Assembly (NCBI GenBank): GCA_051294375.1 | Contig: CM119264.1 | Coordinates: 346,148 to 410,147, forward strand | From: Paraspadella gotoi | Taxonomy: Eukaryota > Chaetognatha | DNA length: 64,000 nt | Direction: 5' to 3' | Shown: positions 33,880 through 45,344 of the stretch, piece after piece | How the letters are laid out: the number at the start of each line of letters is the position of its first letter | Numbering within the stretch: position 1 is the first letter of the stretch | Notes under the pieces: generated by a model | What the model was told of the DNA's origin: nothing | What the model saw: the letters and a program-made list of their open reading frames with translations, nothing else | The model's database searches: none | Program-made: the position numbers and the translations under genes

Positions 33880-34430
33880 TTTTGTCAATGACAAGAATTA
33901 TTACAAAGTTGACCAAATTATGGCGCTGATTGACCAAATTATGCCAATTGAATCCAATTATGTCAGTTGACCATCTTTTCCAGTTGACAATATATACAAG
34001 GTTATACAATTATACAAGTTGATGTATTATTATTGAGTTGACCGAAGATTAAGCAAGTTAACCAATATCGGTTGACATGTTGCCGTTTGGATCAAATATA
34101 TGCCCAGCATGACCAAATTTTATGCAGCAGTTGCCAAATTATGTCAGTTGACAAAATTATTCAGTTGATACCAATTGCCAAGTTAACCAAATGTTATGCC
34201 AGTTGACAAATTATGCCTGTAGACCAAATTATCTCAGTGATCAAATATGTTCCATTGACCTTAGTTCCGTTGACTAAAAAATGCAAGTTGATTAAATTAT
34301 ACAAGTTTGATTAAATTATGCAAGTGACCAAATTAATGCCATGTCCGAAATTATGGCAGTTGACCAAATTAAGCAAGTTAACCAAATTATCCATTGACAA
34401 AATCCAAATTTGACCCAATAAGCAGTACAT
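33880..34430. repeat. 18-bp minisatellite GTTGACCAAATTATGCCA
   Basis: About 25-30 degenerate units of GTTGACCAAATTATGCCA. Same family as 13,740-14,110 and 36,860-37,150. Confidence 0.85.
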
Positions 34431-34803
34431 AGCAGTAAATATATCAGAAATTCTCATAAAAGAGTTCAAGTGATCAAGGTCAGATTCGTCATCTCAATCA
34501 CTCAGTGTCCTTTCCTAGCCAGTTGCATCTTTTTTCCTTATGGCCTCTCTTTGCCCATTCCTTGCCTAGATGGGAAATCTTTTTTGTGTATTTTCATATA
34601 AATATACTTGGTAGAGAAAGTTTTTCTCTCTATTCGTTTCTTAGCTCGTAAAAATATTTTAACGTATATATCACGATGAATCTCGGGAAAAACGTCCATG
34701 ATTGATTGAAGTTGGAACTTTGAAAAATAAAAATTTTAGAAAAATATTTCAATACTTCACTTTCCACGAAATTGTCTTCTTTGTTTGAAGTTGTATTTGT
34801 CTA

Positions 34804-36367
34804 TTACCAGAGGACCCCGGTTTTTCGGGCTTGGTCTTCAAGGATCTTTGATCGTCTTGGCGATCTCAATCGTAGACCTTCCGCGATTGGAGGTTTTATT
34901 TCTTTTGCTTCATTGCACTCAGTCGACTCTCCATTCGCAGTGTTCCTTGTAGGACGTTTCAGACGCCATGACTGACTTTGCTGGATTTCTATTCGTTCTT
35001 CTTTTCCCTCTCTCTTTCGTCTCGCTTTCAGTTCCCAGTTCGTCTGAAGACGAGACTTTCACTCCTAAAGTTCTCTTGATCGTTTCTCATCAGCTTGACT
35101 CTCTCCCATTCTTTTCGAGATTTCGGACTTGGATCTCTTCATATGGATTTTTCCCTGGCCATGATGCAAGGTAAGTTATCAAATTAAACGTTTTAATGGT
35201 AAATAAATTCGCCAGAAAGAGTAATTCTATAATAAAGTTGACGGGAATGAACCAATCAGAAGTGTAAGTTAAATTTTTATCTTGGCGGAGTATGAGCGAT
35301 AAGTCGATGTGACTTATAGTTTGGACGGCTTCTGAAAATTATAATGATGCGAATTTGAGTTCATTGATCGCGTCTGCGTCCAGTTTGCGCGGATAATGGG
35401 CGCTTTCCTCCGTCCATTATAATATTCCTGACCGGGTGGATTATTCTTCTGGCTGTTCCTCGCCCACTTCATGTATACAGCTTCAAATTCTTTTTGAGCG
35501 GCTCCGGAATTGAAGTTTTTAAACTTGCGGCGAGATGTTCATTCTCTGCCAAGGAGTCGAGGTAATAGCGAACGAGTTGTCCGACATTATCTGGAAGTGG
35601 ACGTGAAGAAAAAAAGGATGTAATAAAAAGTATAATATTTAACAAGAATGAGTTCTTGCTTTTAATAATTCAATGATCTGCAAGATGAAGGTTTTATCAT
35701 TATTTAATATGGGAACTGAGTGATAATTTGTTCCAGAAGGATCCCAATCGCCAATGTTTCTCCTTCCATCATTGCGAACGGATTGTTGAGGTTGAGAACT
35801 CTCTCACGATCCACGTAGATTTCCTTCCAAGGCCTCCTTTCGATGTGAGCAAAGATTTTCCCGGTCTCTTGCGGAGATCACCGTCGGGAGACGCGGCGTG
35901 TCTCTCGTCGACGGCTTGTTCATCTGATTCCGTCCTTTCCTTCCATTAAGTTTATATTTTTTCGTTTCGTAAATCGTTTAAAAACGAGGTGAAATATGTT
36001 CTTTTAAAATGTTTCATATGTAATTCCCCTCAGATTTGGATATTCGAGCGAGAATTATCTGAAAGATGGCACTGAAAGAAAATGGTTTCAAAATTAACGA
36101 AATGTTAGTGCAATTCAATGAACACGGGTAAGTCTCTTTCACACTTGGCGTTAAAAAAAAAAAATTTGATTAAAGTTGACAGAGTTCAGTTTTCACTCTG
36201 TTTCGAAAATCTAACAATGATTTTTTCTGAGCTTTATCTCGTCTTCTCTTGATCGCTTCCGATAGTCTCGAGCTTTCTTGATCTTCTCCAGCTGCTCTCG
36301 TCTTGTTGAACCAATGGTCGAATCTTCTTTTGAACTCGATGTAAAATTCGAAAAGGATTAGGTTCAA
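34804..36367 (-). CDS. Possible diverged member of the charged-protein family (gene G)
   Basis: Minus-strand pieces that look protein-like: 36,367-36,180 (IEFKRRFDHWFNKTRAAGE, AIKRRRDKAQKK), about 35,860-35,700 (ERRPWKEIYVDRERVLNL), 35,590-35,314 (VGQLVRYYLDSLAENEHLAA, then after a one-base frame change KEFEAVYMKWARNSQKNN) and 35,043-34,804 (acceptor CGTCTTCAG, then NWELKARRKREGKEERIE to TAA). EFKRRFDHW...KRRR resembles EFKKKWAHE...KREEKRR of gene A. Codon-aligned frames are also open on the plus strand (34,968-35,170; 35,737-35,949), so strand and splicing are uncertain. Confidence 0.35.
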
Positions 36368-36439
36368 ATATCGTATTGAAACATTGACTCTGCGGCGTTA
36401 AGCCATTTTAGCTGAAGCTAAAGGGGAAAAAAATTAGGT

Positions 36440-36868
36440 CAATCAAGATTTATGTTTGTGTGTGTAATTGCTGAAGCAAGAAAGGGAAATTACAGGTCAA
36501 CATTGTTTGAACATGGCTTTACATGTTAATCGCCGAAGCTGAATTACGGTCAAGAAGGGTAAAATCGAATAATTGAGTTTGTGAGATATCGTGTCTCTTA
36601 AAGGTAAAAAACGATTTATTTTTTTAATTTTTTATTTTTGTTTTTATTTTTACTAATTTTATTTTTCTTTTCCAGTCATCGTGGGAGCTCCAATCGTCAC
36701 GGTATCCGATACGACATTCGCAGGATCATCGACATGTGAGATCATCAGCGTCGCGGGGATCAGGTAAGTGCTTATTAAAGGGTAAGTACTTGGTTCCATT
36801 TTGAAATATTATTTCAGTGACTTAACCTTTTTTGTTTACAAGTAACCGACTTCAAAGAATCATAGCAA
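36440..36868. repeat. Isolated arm-end module of the gene-pair unit
   Basis: Matches 1-395: GAAATTACAGGTCAACATTG, TCGTGGGAGCTCC and ACCGACTTCAAAGAATCATA. Homology stops within a few bases of the point where unit 1 stops at 22,470, and both breakpoints run into the 18-bp minisatellite. Confidence 0.8.
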
Positions 36869-37155
36869 GTTAACCAAATTATGCCAGTTGTCCAAATTAT
36901 GCCAATAAGCAAGTTAACCAAATTATGCCAGTTGTCCAAATTATTTCAGTTGACCACATTTTACAAGTTGACCAAATTATGCCAGTTAACCAAATTATGC
37001 CAGTTGACCAAATTATGTCAGTTGACCACATTTTGCAAGTTGAAAAAAATCTACCAGTTGACCATATTATGCCAATTCACCAAATTATGCCTGTTGACCA
37101 AATTATGCGAGATGACCACATTATGAAAGTTGACCTAATTATGCAAGTTAGTATT
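36869..37155. repeat. 18-bp minisatellite, third array
   Basis: About 15 units of AAATTATGCCAGTTGACC. Two plus-strand frames stay open because the period is a multiple of three, giving LTKLCQ and VDQIMP repeats that are not evidence of a gene. Confidence 0.85.
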
Positions 37156-37199
37156 GACAAAGCTACTGGTAATGATTGATAGAATAATTTATTTATTTT

Positions 37200-37645
37200 T
37201 TTTTTCATAGATTTATTAAGAAGTCTGTTATGATTTGTATAATCACAAAGTGAGAGTCAGACAAATTACTATGATTTATCATCGGATTAGCTTATTACCA
37301 CTTAATTATCGTAGGCAGACATTGCTTGCTCAAACTTGTTTCTCCCCCTTTTTGGTTTTAACGTTATTTTCTTCAATGTTTTAGTTCCTTTTTCTATTCT
37401 ATGACCCGTGTTACATTTCTTTCACAACTTTTTACATAGAAAAAAAATTACGTTGTTCTTTTTTGCATATTGCATACACTACTTTCTTTTGTTACTTCTC
37501 TCGCTTCTCTACGTCTCTCTCCCTCACTCCCTCTCTCTCTGTCTGTCTCTCTCACTCTCTCTCTCCCTCTCTCCTTCTATGATGGATGGAAAAAAGCGTA
37601 AACTGCAAATCGTTGCTTCACCACGGAAAGAGAGAGAGAGAAAGA

Positions 37646-37676
<31 letters not shown>

Positions 37677-39301
37677 CGACTGAGATGATAATAGAGAAAT
37701 AAAGCAAAAAGAAAAGGCGTAAAAGCGAAAAAAGCAGAAAAAATCAACTATAAAAATAAAAAGGAAAAAAAGAAAGAAAGAAAACAGTAGAATCGTTTAC
37801 CAACTATGTAGTTCTATTTTTATATAGTACTAGATTTCGTTTTTAAAAGGCACTCAAAACCCAGAATGTTTTTAACTCCTTCAACCACTAATTAAACAAG
37901 GTTGAGCAAACAATGCCGAATCTGTCCACGATCATAGGCAGTAAGAAATTAATTAATAAATTAAATAATTAATTAGTTAATATTAATTTTTTTTATTCGT
38001 TTCAAAATCGTTTTAAAGTTTGTCTCGCCTCTAAATCACAAAACTAAAATCTCGAGCACAAAATTAATTAATAAATTAAATAATTACAAATCAATTAATA
38101 ATTTATTTGTTTGTGCCTCTGTAGTTTCGATCACGTTGGCTGATACTTTAGTTCTTATTAAATAACGTTCAGTTTTTGGAACAGGTTGGCGAGTTTATTT
38201 ATACAACAAAACAATTGGCGACGAGGAACGGAGATAAAAATGTTGTTTCATAAAAACGAGTGTGAAATTAATTCTTTAATTTCGAGATTAAAATAAAAAA
38301 ACGTGAGAATAAAATCAATCAAAATAACCCCCACGGTGGTAAAAACGTTGAACGTTCTAGAGGCAACGACTTCTCTCTCTCTCTAAAACATTGCTAAAGT
38401 TAAAAATAAGACGGATACCAATTGTCCCCCTTTTTACCCTTTTCTTCCCGCGACTGAATCAGTTGTAAAACTTTTCCCTATTATTTGGGCCGTCTCAATC
38501 GCGATGTCGTCCGCCGGTGCGTCCGGACGTTGAACTTTCATTCCGCGCGGGAACGCACGCGTCGGCCGCCACGAGCGTCAAAACATTATTAATTACTAAT
38601 TTATTAATAATTAATTAATACAGCTCGCATTTACATTTAATAAAAAAGAAAAAAAGCTTAATCAAATAGTGAAAATTTTTTTTTGCAATTTAACTCATTT
38701 CCACTTAAACGATTTCATCGAAACTTTATTTCCGGCTCAATCAACACACATTCCTACCTACATACGAAAATTTAATTCTAATCGATCCATGTAATTATAA
38801 ATAAAAAAAGAAAAAAATTCAGGTAAATGTAGCTTATTTTTTCCATTTTAACTCATTTTCACCTAGACGATTCCTTCGAGACTTGATTTCCTGCTCAATC
38901 ACACACTTTTCTTCCCATATACAAAATTTCAAGTCAATCGCCACCTACAATTATTACTTTAACCCCGATTTCAATTTTAATCCAATCCCTAACCTTAATT
39001 CCTAACCCTAATTCTTTACCCTAATCCCTAATCCTAATCTCTAACCTTAATCCTTATCCTTAATCCATAATCCTAATCCTTAATCATAATCACTAACCCT
39101 AATTCCTAACCTTAATCCCTAATCCTAAACGTAATCCCTAACCCTAATCCCTAACCTTAATCCCTAACCTTAATCTTATCCTGAACCCTATAACCCTAAA
39201 CCCTCATACCAAATTTTTAACCTTAAATCCTAATCCCTAATCCCTAACCCCTAATCACTTACCTAATCCCTATCATCAAATCACTAACCTACTCTCTATC
39301 C
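37200..39301 (+). repeat. Composite block, forward copy 1
   Basis: CT tract (37,500-37,570), GATGGATGGAAAAAAGCG, GA tract, an AT-rich middle with GTAGTTTCGATCACGTTGG (38,122), a GC-richer piece (38,500-38,580), monomers with CAATCACACACTTTTCTTCC (38,898) and the telomere-like array (38,940-39,301). Inverted in 11,430-13,620 and repeated at 45,343 and 48,742. Confidence 0.8.
38940..39301. repeat. Telomere-like CCCTAA-type array
   Basis: Variants of CCCTAATCCCTAACC, CTTAATCC and CCTAACCTTAATC. Interrupted by the N run 39,302-39,326, where assembly evidently failed in the repeat. Confidence 0.8.
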
Positions 39302-39399
39302 NNNNNNNNNNNNNNNNNNNNNNNNNCTTTACAATCAACTACCGTCTATATCTAATATCTTAACCCTAAACTCCGTTTTGTTATTTTTCGTTTATTCTG

Positions 39400-41080
39400 A
39401 CACATTCAGTAATGTCATTGTCACTCGTCACTTGTCATAATATTATTGCCTCACTATTTGTCTGACTGTCACCTGTCAAAACTCATGTCCACTGTCAGTT
39501 ACATGTAACTGTCACAATGACTGTACCGCCGGTCTTCCAACACGAATATCATTTTCCGCGTCACAAAGTTAATCTAACGTCATTAATCAAAATCACGTAA
39601 TTCGTGATTTTTCACCATATCATCCCAATCACCCTATAAACTGGTGAATGATTTACCAAACTAATTCCACCCTGTAAAAACCTGTTTCCGCAGTCTGTCG
39701 CAGATCACTGATTAGTGACTTGATCCAGAAAAATGCTTAACTCGATGCTCGCTGTTCGTCGCCAGCCGCGCCGCCGCCGCCCCCCGTTGTATATATTAAT
39801 GTACCATGCGTCGGGGTTAGTATTGGTTTCATATTGCGGTTGTGCTGGTTTTCGTCAGGTATTAACTCATATGTCATTCACCATCCCATTCTAGTGCTTA
39901 GCTATTGAAAGGCGGAAGCTACCTGAAATTTTCATATTCTCGATCTTATACGATGCTTCGACTTTTTTGCTTACCTCAGTTCTAGTTTACGTTTGTTCCA
40001 AAAGACTCGCGTTCACTCGTAGATCATCTGAAGGGTCAGCAAGAGTACGGAAAAAACTCCGTCATCAATATTAATTATATTACTTTATCAGTTATTATAA
40101 TTTTATTATTTTTTTTGACAATTGATTTCCCACCTAGTTAGTTAACACCCCTACTGTGATGGTTTGCACCTAATCAGCCATTTGAAAAAAACTTTTGTTC
40201 ACACTTTTTGCCGCAAATTGCAAAATATTTCAGATTGTGGATGTGTGAGTAAATGGGAAAAGTGAGGAATATTTAGAAATATTTGCAATTTTAAAGAATC
40301 TTAGGTCGTTTCTGAGAAAATAACGGCCTAAAAAAGGCATTTTGTGTTAAAGAACTATTCTCATTTAATTTAAAGTAGCTCCAAGATCCTATATATTTTT
40401 TTCTATGTACATTTATTCCGAGCGTATTTAAATTGTTTGTATATAATTATAAACACCTGTAATAAAATTTATTTTTTGCAATAACTATGACTTTTCAACT
40501 TAGAAATCCAGGATCCGGCTTCCATTATTGGTTTTCATCCGTAGACGATGTTCCAGGTTTTTGATTTTCCCAAACTTTTCTGTTTTGTTGTTTATGTCAC
40601 CGTTTTCTAAACAGTAATTATAGTTTTGTGAAAATTTAGCAAGGCTTCATTAGAAACAAGTTTGGAGCAATATTGCGCATTTATATTTAATTAAAAAGTC
40701 TAATCCAATGGAGAAAAAAAGTTTTTTTTTCATTAACTATTTATAAGATATATCGAATTAATTTCAACAACAACTTACAAAAAAATACAAAACCCATACA
40801 ATTCAATTAACTGTCCAAATCATAGGGTATAAAACACAAACGTCGATGAATCATTTTGACATTATCAGAGATTCCCGGATGCTGACATAATTAGTAATTG
40901 CATGCAATACTCTAAATCAGATCTTAGTCATTGAGACAATCACTTGGCCTCTTAGTACACTAGCTTACACTATCGCCTGTTCTCAATATCGTCTACTGTC
41001 TCCCCTACATCCTCTCTACTCATCGTCACACGACACTCTTCACTCGTACTCATCTCCGTCTCTTACTCCATCTGCTTCTG
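39400..41080. repeat. GTCACT repeats, GC-rich relic and copy of the 53,620-54,560 block
   Basis: 39,405-39,520 has degenerate GTCACTGTCA units. 39,765-39,790 is a CCGCCGCC remnant. 39,800-40,760 is collinear with 53,620-54,560 (TGCTTAGCTATTGAA, CACCTAATCAGCCATTTGAA, CAGGATCCGGCTTCCATTAT). No gene. Confidence 0.7.
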
Positions 41081-41089
41081 GCGCCACTC

Positions 41090-41240
41090 CTGTCTTTCCA
41101 CATCTGGATTCACCCGCGCGTTCGGGCTCACGTCTCATCTAACTCACCGTCTCCTTTGAGTTTGGGATGGAGTCTCTCTCTGGCTACCTCCTCGGCCGCC
41201 TAGCACAGCGTTGCTGCTGCATATTTGTTCAGACCGTCCA
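41090..41240. mobile_element. Decayed relative of the TIR element at 54,877
   Basis: CGTTCGGGCTCACGTCTCATCT...CCTTTGAGTTTGGGATGGAG and GGCTACCTCCTCGGCC follow the same order as the right arm of the 54,877-55,220 element (CGGGCTCACGT, CCTTTGAGTTTGGAGGAG, GCTACCTCCGGCGCC). The termini are not recognisable. Confidence 0.5.
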
Positions 41241-41417
41241 TGTCAATCGGTCTCGGTTATGAAAAATTACCCCTCCTCTTCTATCCCAGACCTCTGACAG
41301 CCTTCCAATCTACTCTCGGAAACCCCTTGCTTCCTCCTCATCTCATCAGCTTATACCTTCTATCTTCCAAGGAGTTATGTTTTTCCCACAGCTACCCAGA
41401 ATTCATTGCTAAACCTC

Positions 41418-44350
41418 GAGAGGTAATTAAAATGAAATAAGTTAACTTATTTCGATTTAGGCTTTTAGAGATCATTTTCCTTCCTAATTGATGGAGCCTT
41501 GTATTACCCAATAAAACGCGATCCGTCGCAACGAGAGACGGAAGCGCCAAGAGTGTCTTAGTAATACTCTCTCTCGATCAATTGTATTTTCTATGTCGGC
41601 CTATAGAGCTCTCGGAGATGTGGCATCGATGCGACTGCCGAACTGTATTTGACCATTTGCCACGTTTTGAATCTCGCAGGTTGGCCTAGATTCCTCCAGA
41701 GGTGGAACGAATACCCATCAGCCTCAAACTGAGGACCATTAAGGGATATACCCAGGGAATATAAGGTTTCTACCCTAAATTTAAGCTGGCACGTGCACGG
41801 CCATCTCCACCAACAGCAGCCTTTGGGAGGATGAGACTTTGGCCCTTACCAAATCATCTCTCACAGCTAACTGGCGCGCCTGGTTTCTCAGCGCCCGCCA
41901 CCCACTCCCGATGTTTTGAGACCCGTTTTGCAATGGACAGTCCCTTTTAGAGCGCGCTTAAAGTTGTGGATAAAGGAGATAAACTGAAATCAGACTACTG
42001 ATTAAGGCGCCTCATCCATCAATATTACCGCGTTTCTTGTAATCATACGTAGACGCAGACGGTTGAAGATATCAAATTGTTTCTCAACTTTCCTTTTTTC
42101 AATAGATTAATTTACAACTCTTTTCGACGATCGATCCCCATTTCTAGTTTATGTTGAATATTCTGAATAATATACGGAGCTTGAATCTCTCCTATTATTC
42201 AGCGCCAAGCTGTTGCGCCTCTGTGTTTAAGGCTAATCCGGTGGCAACCGTTTTTGCTACCAATTTACGTTCGCTAGAGGCGCGTTTCTAACCAATCTCG
42301 ATATTGCCAGACTTCGCTCCAAAGATCCAGAGTATTACCTATTTTTAGAGACGAAGGAGATGCCTGTCGAGTGAGGAGAATTAAAGTATATTACTTTTTT
42401 GTCGTGCCGAGCTGTCAGAGAAATGCATATTTTTGTTGTGTTCCGACTTACTCGTTATAGCCAAATACTATTCCTCCACATTCCCATTTTCCTAGAGTTG
42501 CGTAATATTCTTGTTTATCCTCAGAGATCGGATTTTTCCATTCTCCAACTTCTCCTGGGGGCCACCGGCATTGCTGAGATTGGAACGGAGTAGCTATGCA
42601 TGGTTAAAGAATTTCGTCTTTTTTAACTAAATATCTTCAGGCAGTCTTTTAGTACTCTTGGGTCGGTCTACTGGTTTGCGTTTAGTTTAATTTTGATATT
42701 TTAAAGCCCCTTAATGAGATTGGTGCGTTTGTCATGTCCATGCTACTTCCCTACCACCTTCATGCAGGCGGTGCATTTTCTGCTATTGCTTTCTCCTAAT
42801 GAGAGCTAACTAGTACAGTTGCCATTATGTGAATATAACCAAGATATTCTCTCGGTTTCTTCGTCAATTAATATATTATTTTTCTGTTGTGCGATGTGAT
42901 ATTATATATTTGTGTGATTCGCGTTTCATATTTAATAGTTTATTATTCTTTTTAAATTGAGCACATAACCTCCACCTTTCTCTTTCAACAATTTCTCACT
43001 TACACTTTGTATAAATTTAATTCTACTTCAAAGATAAAATACAATATGTTTAAATTAAAAAATTTACACAAACAATACGCTTAGTCGTATCTCTATAAGT
43101 GCTCGCTAGATATAGATATATATTTTATTTTTTTTTTTTATTTCATTTCACTATTTATTATATATTTGAAACTCATATACAACGTAGATAGGCGCTCAGT
43201 ATAATGATCATGCTCGATGATAATAAATGTGTCTCTCTAAACGTAAGTATAATTGTATTTGGACTCTGAAATATCGTAAATGTGATAAGCACGGCTCAAC
43301 TCTCATTTTTTCGGCAGTCATATAAGATTATAATAAGTTTTTATTGATTAAACATTGTGTTCTCTAAATAAGAGGTGACCACCTCGCAACAAGAGCAGGC
43401 GAAAATGCAAATATTACATCTACTCATTCATTTTTAAATATCCACAGAACTCTTAGTTTACTAAGAGATTGATCGGTGAACTAAGAAAAATTATTAGTGA
43501 TAATCTTACATCTACATAATGCGAGCCCTAATTAACAGAAGGTGGGAAGTGGATAGGATTAAAAAAACATTTACCGCCAAACCCAGATTTTCCATGATAT
43601 TCCGCGGCCATTGGTGCCTCGGTAGGTGTCTTATAAGTCATCGTGTCCTCTACAACCCAAAAAGTCGCCAGTTGGGTTTTCTTATGTTGGGGCCCCCCTA
43701 CTTTTGTTGTTGTGGTCGCCTGGCAGTTGATAGAGAGGGACGGGGCCGCTTTACCCGCCGACACTGGTTATAAAAGCCAATAGTTAATATCTTTTTGTTT
43801 TAACTATCCAACTCACGACCGAAGCATATTACTTGATTCCTCGAATATAGGAAGCTCAGCGCGAACTGCTAATTTATAAGATTGAACGGTATCTGCTCCA
43901 ACGTTATACATACCTGGCATATACAATTATATTATGTCTCGTTCAAGAAGTCTAATCAATCTCCAAGAAACTCAAATCTATTGCTTATCTTTGTTACCCA
44001 ATTTTAATAGAATGAAGGTCTTGCGTTTCGATGAGAGACACTAGAACTACCATCCCGCCCACCCACAGATCGGCCACCGCAACTATTCGCACTGCGGCTG
44101 CTTAAAGCCTTTCTCTGGGTCTGGCCCGCCGTGAGTCCCAGGATCCGGGAAAAACCGCCCAAGAGGGAAATCCTTATCTCCCGCATTGTCGTGCTCGTCG
44201 ACTTTCTTCTCTGGGCGCCAAATCGTACGACATTAACGCCCCCAAACCCGGTTTGGAAGAACCGAACCGGGTGCTGAGGGAGGAGCAGCGTCTATCGACG
44301 ACCGAGTCCGGCAGAGATGGTTATACTTGTGTACTAGTAAAGCTGATGGG
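41418..44350 (+). pseudogene. Decayed copy of the 5' region of the ankyrin/XK-related gene
   Basis: Collinear with 55,250-56,800: AAATGAAATAAGTTAACTTA (41,428 and 55,262), GCTTAAAGTTGTGGATA, CTACTGGTTT, GAACTAAGAAAAATTATTAG (43,477) and GGCCATTGGTGCC. At 44,080-44,310 it has the ankyrin exon remnant (GCGGCTGCTTAAAGCCTTTC, ACATTAACGCCCCCAAAC). Many indels and insertions destroy the frame; for example FGTTVLREA of the gene reads EEPNRVLREE here. It is nearly twice as long as the source. Confidence 0.65.
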
Positions 44351-44990
44351 CTGTGAGGTAACAAGACCGAAGAAAAGACTGGTAATGTCCAATATGAGAA
44401 AGAGGATGAGAGCGGAAAAGTGGACAATAAGTAGTAAGTGAATGATATAGGGGTTTTTCGGGTTTTACGTCTGTCCCGTCCCCGTATTTTTTTTTTATTT
44501 TTTTTTATCTCGCGTTGCGAACGAGCGACGCTTGTCAACTACATTTTTGTCTTAAAGACGAGACGGAACGATCCTAGCGTTTTAGCTTTATATAGCCACG
44601 GTTTTTTTTGTTTGATATTACAATTAATAAAATTGAAAACCTTTAACGGTTATAACACTATATTTACTACACATCTTGTGATAGCCGATCGCGCGAAGAA
44701 TCCCTTCTTCACGGGAGAACTGAAAAGCGTTTTTACAGCGAAACAGATGAAGCACAAAACACAAAATTTCTGAGCCGATTTTCTTTCGATTTTTATGAAA
44801 AAAAACAACGAAAAAATATTTTTTTAAAAAACATAACTAAACACAAACGAATTAAAAATAAACATGGCGCCGTTTCAAACGGTTCTAAAGATACGTAGCT
44901 TTTTTTTTTGCGCAGCATACGATAGTATTTATTTAATTCTAGTCCTATCACATTCGATGTGTCTGCACCATATGAGACAACTGGCTGGAA
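44350..44990. other. Region without a recognised gene
   Basis: Plus-strand frame 44,438-44,773 (111 codons) has mixed composition but no domain, no flanking splice sites that I trust and no counterpart. I leave it unannotated. Confidence 0.5.
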
Positions 44991-45307
44991 GTGCGAGAGA
45001 GAGAGAGAGAGAGAGTGGGGAGAGCAATTCTGCCCTCTCAGGCGCCATCTCATGGCAATTATGCTATCCTAGGTGCCATCTCAATTGCCATCCGAGGTGC
45101 CATCTTATGAAAATTATGCCATCTCAGATGCCATCTCCATCGCCATCGTAGCATCCATCTCATGGCAATTATGCCATCTCAGATGCCATCTCAATTGCCA
45201 TCTCCTCTGCCATTCATCGTTTTCTTATCTCAATCGATTCGACGCCACAAGCAAAGAGGCGATAACTCGGCACCTGTCCTCCGGCACCTGCTCGTTTGCG
45301 ACCTGTC

Positions 45308-45342
<35 letters not shown>
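44990..45342. repeat. GA tract, GCCATCTCA repeats, CT tract
   Basis: 45,045-45,215 contains repeated GCCATCTCA(A/G)ATGCCATC units. Collinear with 47,950-48,345 and 51,440-51,855, and reversed at 7,440-7,720. Confidence 0.8.

Positions 45343-45344
<2 letters not shown>

Noticed and set aside
36881-37179. LTKLCQ / VDQIMP repeat proteins
   Set aside because: Translation of an 18-bp minisatellite; any array with a period divisible by three stays open in several frames.
43519-43773. 84-codon plus-strand ORF
   Set aside because: Covers the decayed SINE copy (GGCCATTGGTGCC ... GTGGTCGCCTGGCAGTTGA) also found at 56,355-56,450; the frame is not shared.
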